From Tanytarsus gracilentus (lineage: Eukaryota; Arthropoda; Insecta; Diptera; Chironomidae): a stretch of DNA of 64,000 bases. The notes under the pieces were generated by a model, which did not search any database, had not been told where the DNA came from, and saw only the letters and a list, made by a program, of their open reading frames with translations. The stretch lies in contig JAXRKN010000045.1 of NCBI GenBank assembly GCA_038502055.1, positions 4,486,501 through 4,550,500 of the forward strand, read 5' to 3'. Both the position numbers and the translations under genes were made by a program. Below, piece by piece: positions 13,212 through 26,305 of the stretch. Within the stretch, counting starts at the first letter, position 1. Every line of letters begins with the position of its first letter.

Positions 13212-13219
13212 GTGGGAAT
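13212..13219 (+). repeat. Left target-site duplication of MITE copy 1
   Basis: GTGGGAAT here is repeated exactly at 13760-13767, directly flanking the element at 13220-13759. Eight bases with T at position 2 and A at position 7 fit the hAT target preference nTnnnnAn. Confidence 0.85.
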
Positions 13220-13759
13220 TAGAGTTTCTCACGGGTAACCCGGGTACATGACTCAAGAAGGTACTTTACCTATATAAATTTAGATTCGTTTGTGAAATTT
13301 TTTAATTCAAAAAAGTATTTTGAAACATCAAGTGCAAGTGCAACAAAAAAATAGCCATGAGATGACATAAGAAGACTCAAACAAAGATCTCCAATTTTGG
13401 ACCGATTGTTTAAAGCTTTACTAACGATTCAGGCAACATCATAGAGGGCATTTTTAGAGGCTGGAGATATTGTAACAAAGGCTAGAACTCGAATGTCAGA
13501 CCTTCACTGTGTAATGTTCCTTAAGAACTATTTCCGTTAAACTTTTTATATTTCTTTTAATCTATTCATTTTCTGTTTAAAAAAACTTTTATTTCTGATA
13601 CTAAAAATGCTCTATGTAAAGATTAGCCGAAAATTTGAGTAAAAATAGGTATATTTTTTTTAAAAAAATCTTACCCGGGCATGCCCGGGCTACCCGGGTA
13701 GTAAATTTTTTTACCCGGGTAGGACAAAATCTCATTACCCGGGCATTTGAGAAACTCTA
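13220..13759 (+). mobile_element. 540-bp non-autonomous hAT-type element (MITE), copy 1
   Basis: The element begins TAGAGTTTCTCA and ends with its exact reverse complement TGAGAAACTCTA. Inside the ends are several copies of an ACCCGGGTA palindrome (for example near 13238, 13675-13700 and 13735), unusual in this A+T-rich background. It is flanked by an exact 8-bp duplication (GTGGGAAT). A second copy in the opposite orientation lies at 42912-43555 and shares internal sequence (the segment around 13380-13510 matches its reverse complement around 43090-43250). No open frame for a transposase is present, so it must depend on an autonomous relative elsewhere. The hAT assignment rests on TSD length and TIR start, not on a protein. 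Confidence 0.85.
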
Positions 13760-13767
13760 GTGGGAAT
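13760..13767 (+). repeat. Right target-site duplication of MITE copy 1
   Basis: GTGGGAAT, an exact copy of 13212-13219. Confidence 0.85.
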
Positions 13768-16700
13768 TCAAATAATTTTGTGATTCATTGAAGTGTCACC
13801 TTACAACGGTCATTTTTTATCAACGTAAGCTACTTCAATTCTAAGGAATGCAATTGTAAATCGTGTTAGCAATTACGAAAATGATAAAGCAAAGTCTTTT
13901 TTAGTACATTTGTACTTAATCACATCGACGAAAATAAAAATACTCGAAAACACTTAATCATCTTGCTTTTAATTTTGTTTTTTAACGTGAGTAATTTATC
14001 ATTGAATTAAGTTCGAGAAAAAGTTTAATTGCGTCTTTCTAATTTTTTTTTTTTAATTTAGACCTAAATTTAGATTTAAATAAATTTTATCCCTCTAATC
14101 AAAATATATAATAAAAAAAATCCTACTAAATTACGCAACTGACCCAAATAACCAACAACAAAGAAACTTTCTTCATACTCATTATTATAACTTTAACTAT
14201 CAGTGACTTGCAAGAAAAAGGAACTAAAGTCATCCAGCATAGAAATTGATTCCAGTGTTGTTCGACACTTTTATCTGCTATCATCTTGGGGTGCCTTCTG
14301 ACTAGCACACAATAAATCGATGGAGTAAGTGAGAAACTTTTCTTCTTCATCTTTTTTGTTATCATCGAGTTGTCGCATGACATAGAAAATAAAATCAATA
14401 TCTCAAAGTTGCTGTAAATTCCAAATTCATCCGGAGCTTCAGGGGAAAATTATTAATAATTTAAAGAATGAACATGGATGAAGGATTTCGATGATACCTG
14501 ACACACACATACACACAGTGATGAGAGGAAAAAGATTGTGACAAACTTGTGTACACTTAATCACGAATTTTTGATGGAGGTGCGCTTCATCTTTATCCGA
14601 AGCAAGCGAACCATCGAGAGCTTTCGGCAGAGTGATGAATGCCCTCAAATAAAAAATTTTGTAAGCCAAAGCCAGGAAACTTTCTTTTTATCTCTCATCC
14701 TCGCTTCTAAAAAGTGATTTATTTATTTATTGTGAGGAGCTAACGAGAGAAAGGGACAAGGAACAAAAGTTTCTTCTTCTTTCTTTGCCAACTTTTTATC
14801 TCGCCGCTAATAGGATAAAGGGAAAATAAGAAGAACGACTTAAATTAGCGGGATGAAAAATTTTTCAGTCTTTGCAAAGTTTTTTGATGCACTGAAAAAT
14901 ATTACAGGAATTTTTGGTTTAAAATTTTTAAGTTTAAATAATTAAATTTCACCAAAAAAAATTATTTAGAATAAAATTTTATATTTGGCATGATCTCAAA
15001 CCCCCAAACAGAACACAAAAACGTTTTCAAAATGAACAATGAACTTCTGGCCACTCCTTTCTATGCTATCATTCTCAATATACAAGCTCTATAACGTATG
15101 TAATCCTCCCATAGACACTATTAAGCCTCTACTCTCGACCACATAAAAGCTCTTGAAATGAAATTTGATTTTTTTAATATTATTATGCCACATAATAATC
15201 CTCTTCATATCATGGCATCAAATGAACGAGCTGATAAGCTCTTGAATAATTGAAATGACGATTTTGAAATTTTTCTTTCTCAATTTCAATCGTCATTATG
15301 GCTACAAAACCCTTTTTTTGTTGCACGATGCTCAATTTGATAGAAAAATGCTTCATGTCATCAGCAGCACCCACTTTCACCGTTTGAAGATGGATTCAAG
15401 TGGAAAAAAGGTAAAATCAGTTTGTCTATGATATTTTTCCGGTTGTCATTTCGATTGACGTCGATTGTATGAATCAAAACACTTCGTCGAAGAAATCGAT
15501 ACGTGCATGATTTATAGTTGTTGCTTCCACATGATTCTTCAATTGTTGACAAATGTGGACACTTTTTTCCCCTCGGGTGAAATCAGTCAAAATCATCGAC
15601 AGTGAACATGACAGCAGCGGCTTAATTGACCCATCTGCAGGCAGGAAAAATGTGCTCATATTTGCTGGAGCAATGATGCTGAAAATTCAATACACAGTTG
15701 ACGTGCTCGATGCATCATTGCCAACATTGCATATTCATTAAAATGAAACACCGAATCTGACACACGTAGGTGGCTCTCATTAAATGATTATGATTATGAT
15801 GATGATCCAACGCCATTAATTCACCGGAAAATGTACGAGTTATTAAGAGTGCAAAATTGCATATTGGAGAATATTGATTGAGGGCACAAATTGATTTTTC
15901 CTGTAATTAGCGCGTGAAAATGTTATTGATGGATGTTTTAATGAGAAAAAGAGATATTTAAAAATTTAAAATTAATATACGGACAATTTTAATTAGTGGA
16001 CAACGTTTATTTAAATTTCATGATCGATTAATTTCGCATCGAAAAATTATTATGAAACTAGCAAATTTTTGATTTATGCACAAAAAAGTTTATCAATTTT
16101 TCCGCTCAATTTATTATTAAAATGTGGAGGCACATCCGAGTAATTAATGAGGTAAATAAATTATTTTGCAACAAACTTTGTCAATTTTTCTTCGCGCGAG
16201 AGAAAAGAGCAAGATAATTCTATTTAAGTCAGTGATCTAATAAATTATTTCGTCAGAGTGTAACACAATTGCGCTCATTTTCCACGTTTCACTCACGGAG
16301 AAGGAAAAAAACTTTCACATACTTTTTTCAACATGTGCAATTCTTCAAAATTTCTAACAGGCACCGAGAAAGTATCAAGTTGAAATATTCTCAGCATATT
16401 CTCTCAAGCACGATGATGTATGGATGCCATGAACAATTCACAATGAGTGTACACAAATGTGCACATGAAATATGAAAAGTGAATTTGTAATTTGAGATGC
16501 ATGTTGAATAGTTGAATGCTTAAATAGTTCAGGTCAAGTTTCTTATGGAAAATTCTTTTTCTTGCTGAACAATTATAACAAAAATATTCTGACAAGAACG
16601 TGTCCTTATGATGTAATTAAATATTTTGTGTTACATCGCAAATTGATATAACAATAAAAAGTTCATTGATAGTAAAATTATGTTGAGCATGCACCGATTA

Positions 16701-16799
16701 AAAATTTATTGTGAAAAAATCAAAAATTCGAGTTTACTCAATTTTTTATCAACATGCTTGTGGATGAAATTTTAATGTTGAAATTCACTTCCGCCTTAC
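13768..16799. other. Non-coding stretch, no gene recognised
   Basis: The stretch is A+T-rich with small pockets of higher G+C near 14570-14650 and 15470-15730. Those pockets are open for 50-60 codons in more than one frame and on both strands, but I could not pair them with convincing donor and acceptor sites or recognise a protein. It may be intron of the - strand gene to which the exon at 16800-16858 belongs. Confidence 0.45.
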
Positions 16800-16858
16800 C
16801 TTTCATCTGCATCCTTATACAGCTCAACTAACTCCCGGATGTGAAAGTCCAGTTTACT
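16800..16858 (-). CDS. Candidate 59-nt internal exon of an unidentified gene
   Basis: On the - strand a pyrimidine-rich acceptor (ctttttctttctag) precedes 59 bases, followed by a consensus donor (GAAAG|GTAAGG). The open frame reads SKLDFHIRELVELYKDADE plus two bases of the next codon, that is start phase 0 and end phase 2. The sequence is rich in charged residues with a helical, coiled-coil-like pattern, unlike translated A+T-rich intron. The region is visibly more G+C-rich than its surroundings. I do not recognise the protein. A loose resemblance to C-terminal coiled coils of ion channels such as KCNQ is too weak to name. Partner exons were not found, so the gene's extent is unknown; it would need introns of kilobases. 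Confidence 0.5.
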
Positions 16859-17379
16859 CTAGAAAGAAAAAGTTGTTGATTGCATTAAATTTGATAAGAT
16901 TACAATGAAACTTGTACTCGATCACCGAACATGGAAGGATAAGTTTTATAATTAATTTTATGTATGTGCATGTCGGGCGAGAGTTGTTAAGAGTAAATTT
17001 AGTAACGATATATTCAGAACTACATGAGAGAGTGTAATTTATGCAAGTAGAAAGTTCGTGTTCGCAAAATTTAATAAACTAAATGGAAAATCAGACACGA
17101 GAGCTTTTTTAGAAGTTGGTAAACTTTAAAAATTTAAAACGCGTTACAAAATTTTAATAAATTTCAATGTTTTTATTTTAAATACTTGAAATACTTTAAA
17201 AATGTATTTTTGACTCCACATTAAAAAAATAATAAAATATTCCCGCAAATTGCCAACAAATGTCGCAGTCATCTAAAAAGAAATTTTAAGTGTATTAAAA
17301 GTCAATTTGTTTCAGACGGACCAACAAGCATTGTCGTCATTTGGGAAAATTAGAAAATAATTTTCAGTTGACGCGAAAA

Positions 17380-17402
17380 CGCACACACACACACACACAC
17401 AC
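17380..17402 (+). repeat. (AC)n microsatellite
   Basis: About eleven AC dinucleotides in a row, in non-coding sequence. Confidence 0.9.
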
Positions 17403-18216
17403 GCAAAACCATAATTTTATGATGGCTCGAGACAGCATGTCACCTGAGCGATTTGGAGAGAAAGAGAAATTTATGGGACAGAATGAAATTTATGGATGAG
17501 ATTAAGGAGAGTACGTTTCACATCCATTAAATTATCGCCATGAAGTAAAATTAAATTTCATGCAAGACGCATCGCAGACCATTTCATGAAATTGATACAG
17601 TTATGGAATATTGAAAAAGTTACTTACACGTCAATCATGATTGATTATGTGAGAATTTATTTCATGTCCATTACGAACTAATTAAATAATGGAGAAAATT
17701 TAAATGACCTCAAACTTAATTATAGAAAAACACAAGCTCGTAATTAACCCTCTCCCAATTTAATTATAAAAGTTTATGAAACTCTCGAGAGCCCTTTAAA
17801 AAATGTTCGGCTAATGAGATTAAAATTCTCGAGTAAATTATTTCGACATTGAGTATCCTTCATAATCATAATGAGGTCTGCATGAATTTTAAAAAATATT
17901 TTAATCGCCTTATCATCAACACCTCAAATTAATTCCATTGTAAATTTTATCCTTCCGCCTGCAAATCTGATAATTCCGGCTTTAAAGTAATTACACGGAT
18001 GAAAGTCGATTGGATTATCCTTTTAGCCATTAATCATCGTTATCGTGGATTGAGGCAGGATGTAGTTTTAACTAATTAAGAAATTTTTGGATGAAATTTA
18101 ATTTGTATTTGAAAAAAGATTTTTGGGTCGAGCGGAAAATTTCTTATTCAAGCAACGTATGAGATGGAAAATTTATTTCTTTATATAAAACGAAAGCGAT
18201 TCGAAATTCATATTGA

Positions 18217-18564
18217 AACTTTTCTCGGGATGAACTAAGAAAGGTTTTTCCAAGTGTTGCACGATTTTTAAACTCGTTTCACTTAAAGCGACGGAAATCT
18301 TATTCATGGAAGATTGTGCAAGGTTATTTACTGAGGATGAATTATGTCGTTTATGAATCGTCCCTCGAGACAAATGGAGTCATATTTCCACCAGATGTCT
18401 TTTACTCGGGTCGAAAGGGCTACGCGAAGGGATTTAAAAAATACTTTCGACACTTTAGGCAGAATTTACTTAGACATGGGATGATTTATAAACAATTTAT
18501 GGATCAATTTAAGCATGTTGGATTTAGTGGGTTTAAAAATCTGTTAAAAACGTTTTTGAGTTAA
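18217..18564 (+). other. Open frame of 115 codons, possible orphan gene or exon
   Basis: The + strand is open from just after a TGA at 18214 to TAA at 18564. The last 80 codons have a mixed, protein-like composition (many Tyr, Phe, Lys, Arg, His) and use codons such as TAC TCG GGT CGA. There is no ATG at the start of the frame; the first in-frame ATG is at 18340. I do not recognise any domain. The opposite strand is also open over 18173-18373, which weakens the case. It may be an exon, a decayed gene or chance. Confidence 0.25.
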
Positions 18565-21484
18565 ATTTTAAAAATTGCATGAACAAATTATCAATCCCAG
18601 TTTGAAGTTCATTTATATAAAAATCCAGTTACAACGTTAAAAGTTATATAATTGATAAGTTTTCTCTCTCTCAAAATACTCTTTCCAACTTTATAAAAGT
18701 TCAGTCTAAAATTACACTCGGAATCATTTCGACTCATAAACTTTATAAATATTTTCCTCCACAGACCTCAGTTTATGTCTTCTTTATGGTTTCAACCAAA
18801 AATATTTTTGCAAACACGCGTTCGGCCTTTAAGAGAAATTAAACTTTTCCACGAGTTATTTATCAAAACACATTCGTAACATTTACAATTTTCCTGTTCT
18901 ATATTTACTTTTTTTGTTACCATGTAGGAAGTAGAAAATTTGTATTTGATACACACATAAAGCACAACAACAACAATGCAAACGTTATTTTTCTTTCTCT
19001 CAGAGTTTATGATGACGAATGTGTGTATAAGAAGTTCCTTTTTGCTTTAAGTGTCTATCTTATGGGAATGAGACAAAATTTTATGTAAACATCTCATCTT
19101 ACATCTTTAAGTGTGAGATTTTTGGTGAATGTATCTTTCGAAAGAAAATCATATATCAAGTGTAAATTGATCTTTTAATTCTTATCTGAAAATTCCTTAC
19201 AACAGACATAAATCAATGATATTTTTTTTTGTAATAGTAAGAAAGCACGACAAACTTTCTTGGTTATTTTTATTCATCAATTTCGAATGCAGACAAAAAG
19301 ACGAAAATTGAGTTGATAGTTTATTCAATGAAAATCTAAAAATAGTTAAACTACCACCAGTGATAAAATTATGATACTTTAAATAGTTTTGTGAGCAAAC
19401 GTCGAAGATTATTGAATAACTATTGGACGAAATGTACCGGTAAGTGAATAATTTTATTCATGAAGAAAAAGACATTGATAAATTATTAAATAAACTCGCT
19501 TTGTGTTTTTAAATATTTGAACCTTTTCTACGATTCTAATAAAAGCTCAAAGCATTTTAGTTCATGACAAAGCTCTTCCATTAGGTAAACATTAAAGTAA
19601 CCGAATGTATCATTAATGTCCTAAATTGCTCCATTATCATCATCATTGACATTGTCATAAACAACTTTTCATATTAATTTTTCATATTTCATGCACGCAG
19701 CTAATAATAATTGAACATGTAAGGCTGCCAAAGAAGATTACCGATAACGAATAAAATCCATATCACATTTTCCGGTAAGCATCTTAGAGTGAAGACAAAT
19801 CTCCTTCAATACACATTTGTATGTTTTGTGCGAGTATAATGAGATGTCAAGAAATCAATAATCCAATTTTTCTCTCGCAGCCGTCGTGCATGCATAATGA
19901 CTCAAGACATGACAATGCTTTGTCGTTAGGCTCGAGCTTTTTATGACGTTAAACGATGCAAATAAAGTATAATAAAGTCAAAATCATCCAGCGATTATCA
20001 TAAAAGATATTATTTGAATCATGCTTTATAAGCTAGGGAGGGAAAAGGTAGATCGCGGTTTATATCCTTGACACAAAACAACGTAGCGATTTTAGAACGC
20101 GAAAGCAGCTGCAGGAAATTTATTTTTCTCTTTCGCAAAGACTTCAACACAAAATGAGAAAAAAATCTGTGCAACAAATAGTTTTTCATATGCTCGGAAA
20201 ATCAAATGCAACGTTTCAAATTGGATTTTTTTCATGTGTCATTGGCATTCACTTGGCACTCACGTTCAAAGAGAGATTTTCTGATATCGATCGCAATGAA
20301 AATGAAAAGTATCGCGTGTCGTAATTGACGGGTTTTATGTTGTCGGAAGAAGTGAGTTGGGATTGAAATGTAAAATCAAAGTACAAAAAAATAAATAAAT
20401 AAATTTAATTTTAAAAACTTCTAAATTTTCGATTTTAAATTTATAAAATCTCTGTCATATTTTTTCATAAATCTGATAAAAAAGTTCTTAGGAAATGAGT
20501 CAGAAATTTTTCATCAATTTTCAATTTTCGTTTTTCCAAAATTGATTTTAAATACTGGAAAAACTTTCATGGTGCTCATTTTAAATTATCATTGAATGAC
20601 GCAAAAGCGTTGAATATAAAATTTTATGAATTTCATAACATTTAATGCTGTTTTTCATACTCGCTGTGTTTTTATAATGCTGTTAAATTAGAATTTTTTC
20701 ATAGCACTAAAAAAGGCTTGCAAATGTTTTACATTAAATTTTAATTCAGTTGCACGTTTAAATGGAAATTTCTCGAACTCCATAAATTTTTGGTTTTTGT
20801 GGTTTTAGCATGTTGGTGAACATTGATGGACTCGATAGTAATTAATTTAATGAATGGTCCTTAATGTGTCAATGGAGATAAATGCATTGTTTTCGAATTA
20901 ATTAGTGGCAACATAACCAAGGACAGTAAAATGTGTTAAAATATAATTAAAGAGTCTTTTGATCGAAAAATATTTAAATTTAAAACTTTCTCATCACAAA
21001 ATATTTTACAAATAACCTCAGCAAAAAAATCTGCATACCTTTGACAAAACCAGTGAAGTTTCTTCACTATTTCTCTTCACAATCAGCTCAAATTTCATTA
21101 CACGAAAACCAATGATGAAAGTTTCAATTGAAAAAAAATCCATTGAAAAATCTTTTCACGTTCAATTCCGACATGTTGGTTTGCGGATAAATCAGTACTC
21201 GTTCGTTTGCATGCTTTTTCTCGCTTGTTTTTCTAATGAAATTTCATCACGTTAATTACAGAAAAAAAATCAATTGCACCCTCATGATAATCCTGATTGA
21301 TCACGTTTGTGTTTGTTTTAATTAAAGTTAAAAAGAATAATTAAATTTCGTGGAAACATATTTAAAGCTTTCAGAAAAGCTCGTTAAATTTTAATTGAAT
21401 TCAAATCAATAAATCACGCATAATAAAGTTAATTAATCAACTAATTTGAATTGAAAAAACTGAACGAAGATTTATGATCAATAA

Positions 21485-21916
21485 TTGTGCAACTTTTTCT
21501 TTTATAAGAAAATCTTCTTTGTAAAGCTCATCAAAAAGCTTTCAGAACTTAAGATTTTTTTATCTATTCATACATGTATTCAGAGTTTCTTTTATATCCA
21601 CTGCAATAAATCACTCACAAAAAAATGTCTGACTGGCCTTGATGCCTCCTGTCGGTGTGGAGCACAAAAGGAAGAGGAAAAAAGTTTTATGGCCAAAACC
21701 GAAAAGCAGCAGCACACAAAACAAATTAATGAAGAATTTTTCTCTACTAAAACACATTACTCAATGACACTGGTTGAGCTTGTGGAGCATGAACGGCATT
21801 TTTTGCGCAATGTGCCTAAAAGCGATTTTATAGAAATTAAAAACCATAAATTCGATGCACGCTCGCCATCATATCAATTGAAAGAATGGAAAGCATGCGG
21901 CAACAAATTCCTGTGA
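21485..21916 (+). other. Open frame of 143 codons, unrecognised
   Basis: This is one of the longest uninterrupted frames outside known genes. The first half is Phe/Lys/Ile-rich, as expected for translated A+T-rich DNA. The second half, from about 21691, is more balanced but shows no motif I know. No splice or promoter signal supports it. Treat as possible chance. Confidence 0.15.
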
Positions 21917-24039
21917 GGATTAAAGGACTCAAATTCAAGGTTTGATAACTTTTTAATTTTTAAAATTAACAAAATTTAAAAAATTTAATTTATAAAAAAA
22001 TATATAAAACTTCCAATTGCAATTGTTGTATTGTTGCCATTCTACCCGCATTAACTGCATCACTTCACTGCAACATGCAACGACTTCTCCATTATCCCCT
22101 CCATTTAGTCCTCTCTCGGTTTGCAAGCTTTGCATTTTTCATGCTGAATACTGAAGCAATATGCACACAAAGAGCTTTATGAACAATTCATGAAGAAGAT
22201 AATTTGATTTAAAATTGAGCTTAAGCATGGCATTAATAAAGTAAAATCAAATTTCACTTTGACTCCATGAATAGGAAGCAAAATAAACATCATTAACAGA
22301 AAAAAGGCAAAAACACAATCTCTATGATGATTCGACAAAAAGAGAAACGCAGAAATCTGGAAAATTTTTGGTAAATCAGAGAAAATCCTTTTTTGTGCCT
22401 TTACACAGCATTGTGACAATTTCAAAGAATTTAATTTTCATTTTGTACAAAGAACTTTTCATTGTGTACGTATGCATTGGAAAATGTACATCGACAAAAA
22501 GTTTTGACGCTTCATGATGAATTTTGTTCAACTTTAAGTCGCTATTTGGTAATATAAGACGTTATGCTAATGGACCCAATGTGAGATTATTTACAAGACG
22601 GTTGAATGCCAGAGCGTTGTGCATAAATTTATATTCAGGGGTTGATGTTGAAAATTTGACGATTTGTTGGAATAAATAAAAACTTTTGAAGCTTTTAAAG
22701 TAGAGCTTTTGAAAGCTCTTTTTTGAGTTTTTTAAAATTTGAAATAATTTTAAGAAATTAGTTAAATCATTTTCACCAATTTAAAATCTTCATCACATAA
22801 CTCACCGACAATCCCACGCATTTATAATTAGCTCTAGAAATGTAGCATTAAATTTGCCTCCTAACTGATCATTAATTTATTACATTGCTCTCGCATGTCT
22901 AAACATTTAAACACATAAGCATATAAATTAATGATGCCATATCACAGCGCTTTTCTCATCTCAGTGAATTTAAAATGATTAATCAAGCGTGCATTTGACA
23001 TTTGTCGTGGGATAATATTTCAAGTGCTTTTAATATTGATTTTTTTTCGCTTTTGTTTTATTTTTATCCAATTTATGCGTGTATGTGCCATTCGTAGTCG
23101 ACAGATTTATGATTTTGAAAACGAGAAGAGGTTTATATATTTCACAAGCAATTTTCTCTCTATATATAAAAACATTTTTTTTCGCTGATATGTCATGCGG
23201 GAAGAAATATTTTCATTTTTATCGCTGCTATTTTTTTGCTGCCTCTGCCAACAAGAGAGAAATTCATCTTGCAATTTATTTTGTGTGAGAATTTTTTCTG
23301 GAGGTGATTTTTCACTTTTTTGCGTGACCTTGAACATGAAAATTGAGTTTGGGTATGGTTGAAATTCTGACCAGGTCTGAAAAGTGAATATGGAAGTAAT
23401 TTAATGAATAATTTGCAACTTAGTTATAGATTACAATGTGTTTTATGGACTTCCATACTTTTATTCTCCCACCCAGATTTTATGTAAAATTTTCATGCAA
23501 TCAAAACTTTTTTAACCATATCCAATTTTAACCCTGCATTCCAAAACTTTAATTTAATTTTCATCTCACTCAATATTGACAATTCTCTCACTCTCACATC
23601 ATATCACTGATTGTCGAAACAATACTCTCGCGCAATGACATGCATCGTCAAGATTGAAATGTAAACTTTTCATGTTGTTTATCTCGTCGAGTGAGTAGTT
23701 AGTCTCATGTTCACACACAAACGTGATTCTCATCACCATTTATTCAACTCATTTTCACCATTTCTTTTGTGTGCCTCCATTTTTATTTTCGCTATCGCAT
23801 TTCCATCCCGTTTTTCTACCGCACTCAATTCAAACGAAAAACGTTGCATGTCATCATCTCGTTATCACAAGTCGTTAATATTAAATAAATAATCACGATA
23901 ATCTTTAGAGATGTTTTTGGTGGGTTTTCTTGTGTGTGTGAAAACTCTTCATGGTGATGATGATGATGAGCAGTTTATTCAATTTTCTCTTGCCTCTCTC
24001 GTCGCACGAATATGCAGCAATTTGCTCCGCTTTTTATTT

Positions 24040-24064
24040 TGTTTTTTTTTTTTTTGTGGGTTTT

Positions 24065-24097
<33 letters not shown>

Positions 24098-24135
24098 GAG
24101 GTGGTGGTGGGGGTGGGAAGGGGTGGGGGTAATTT
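24040..24135 (+). repeat. T-homopolymer followed by G-rich low-complexity tract
   Basis: Long T runs, one of them more than 20 bases, pass into a G-rich run of GGTGG and GGGG words. The pattern may be genuine simple sequence, but it is also typical of polymerase slippage or poor base calls at a contig gap edge. Confidence 0.7.
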
Positions 24136-26253
24136 TTTTAATTGGGGGGTTTTTGAATAAATTATTTAAATTGCCTACAATTTAAATTTTTCACGCTTGG
24201 TGATGAAAATATTTTTAGAGCAATTTTGAATTTCGTGTCACACGACATCAAAATATTTTATTTTGTATGATTTTAAAAAAAAGAGGAAATGTTTTGACGC
24301 TTTAGAAAAAGTCAACATGAAAAAGTGGGTCTTGATGCATCATTAATGAGAAGACGAGCTTTTTTTGAGTTTTAAAGCATTTAAAATTTAAAAACAAAAA
24401 GTTAAAAGTCGCAAAATATTTTTTTAAAACGCAATGCAAAAATAAATTTTCTCTTCATTAAAACGTTAACAAAATTTTATGTATTTTTCACATCTCAAAC
24501 ATTGAATAATTTAAATCATCTCAAATATTTTTTATGTTCGTATTTTGCTTCTCTAGGTTGGTGATTCAAAGATTTTTCCCACAGACTTGCTCACGAAGGG
24601 AAAATATCCATCAAAAGTAGAGTTCAAGCTCAACATTTTTATTACATTTCATTTATAATTTATTCGTTTTTATGACCACCGTTGGCCTCATAAATAGCAT
24701 AAAAATCATGCAAGTTTTATGATCCTCTCAGATACTTTTTTTTGTTGGAAATTTTCAGAACTTTCGCGAGAGATGAGGAATTTAGCAATTTTATCCATTT
24801 GAATAATGAAAGAAAAATTAAACGCACTTTTCTTTACTTTCATCTTCTTAATTATTTACTTTTTCATTTTGAAATCTTTTTCGCATGAATTTTGAGTTAA
24901 ATTCAAATACATTGAGTCAAACACCATCAATCATCGTTGGTGTGACATTAACGTATCTTATTTTCTCTGAAGACAATCTCACTCTGATCTCTTCCTTGTT
25001 TGATGAAAATGTGGTTCAAGATGATGTGAATAAATTTTATTTAGGATGAAGTTTAATTTTGAGAAGGAGATTCAGGATGATGGTTCTTAATTTTAAGCTA
25101 GTTCTTATGCTTGTTTATCGATTGATAGAAAAAATCTTTAAAAAATCAGTTTTTAAATTTTTATTGGTTAAAATTCAAAATTTTATTCGACAAACATCAA
25201 ATACCAAACATTAAGATTCAAAATCATCCTCAAAACAAATTTAAAATTTCAATTTTAATAAAAATTTCATTAATTTGCATTCAAATTATCTTTTCGCAAT
25301 TTCAATTACTCCAGGGAATATGCAAATATTAAAGGCGACATGTATAGCAAGAAAATTTGCCTTTTAAGTCTTTTTAAAATCCCTTTTTGCCTTCTTTTAT
25401 TATATTTTCGATTAGGTTTTTTGCTTTCATATATGAAATGAAAATTCTATTGGGAAAATGCAAATTAGTTTTTTTTCTGAAGAAAACTCCTATCTAATTT
25501 TTTTTGTGTATCATATAAAAGGATGCACAGCATACACACTGAAACTATGTCGAGAATTATTCAGGATTTTAATATTGAAAGATAGAAAGCATGAAAATGT
25601 TTGAGAGAAATTTTCTAAGCAAAAAAATACGACAAAATGAAATTTCTCTCATGGGGAGTGTTTATAGGAAAGTGCTTTGGGTATTTAAATGGGATTTTAA
25701 TGGAGTTTTTACGTAATTTAACAATGAACTTAATTTTAATGGAAAAATCTAATAAACTAATTTTATGCATGTCAAAAATATCAGCAACAGCTTCCATACT
25801 TAATATCCGGCCTAAAATAATAATTTTTCACCCTCACAATATTCACCAAAAAATTATCGATCGATAATAACATCAGGTGATAAAATTCACATTTACATAC
25901 TCACAAATTAATTGGCATTTCATGATGTCTTCATAAAAAATTCAAATCAACCGCAAAAAACTGCTGGAAAAAGAATTCTCTCGGTCTCATTTTTGCATGA
26001 TAAAATCATCTTAATTTATTAGGTGGAGAAAATTATAATGACATGAGAAATAAAAGAGAAGGGAAATCGATTTTAGGTGGTAAATATATGGAAAAGGTTT
26101 GAAGGCAGTTTTGTAAAAATTTATTGATGTAAATTTAATGAAAAATATTTTTGTAAATAATTTATGGAAATTTATAAATTTTTTACACTCTTCAGATTCT
26201 CAAAAATTTATCGTCAAAAAATTACAAATTCTTTCAAAACTTCCTTCAAACTA

Positions 26254-26259
26254 TTTATT
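26254..26259 (-). terminator. SDR polyadenylation signal
   Basis: AATAAA on the - strand, 47 bases after the proposed SDR stop codon. Its position supports 26306-26429 being the last exon. Confidence 0.6.
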
Positions 26260-26305
26260 TGGATGCGTGTCAGTCGAAAATATATTAATGGACTTCCTTC
26301 TAATT

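Larger units (their letters stand above)
16859..26253. other. Long non-coding stretch between the candidate exon and the SDR 3' end
   Basis: This stretch is A+T-rich with no recognised gene. It holds an (AC)n microsatellite at about 17380-17402, an unexplained open frame at 18217-18564, a 143-codon open frame at 21485-21916 of low-complexity start, and a T/G homopolymer tract at 24040-24135. Acceptor-like sites followed by short open frames occur near 17300, 19007 and 19881, but none has a convincing donor or a recognisable product. Confidence 0.45.

Noticed and set aside
17418..17465. DMLSR-like peptide on the - strand near 17441, reminiscent of a KCNQ tail, upstream of the 59-nt exon
   Set aside because: It is followed by an (AC)n repeat with no usable donor; the match is five residues and likely coincidental.
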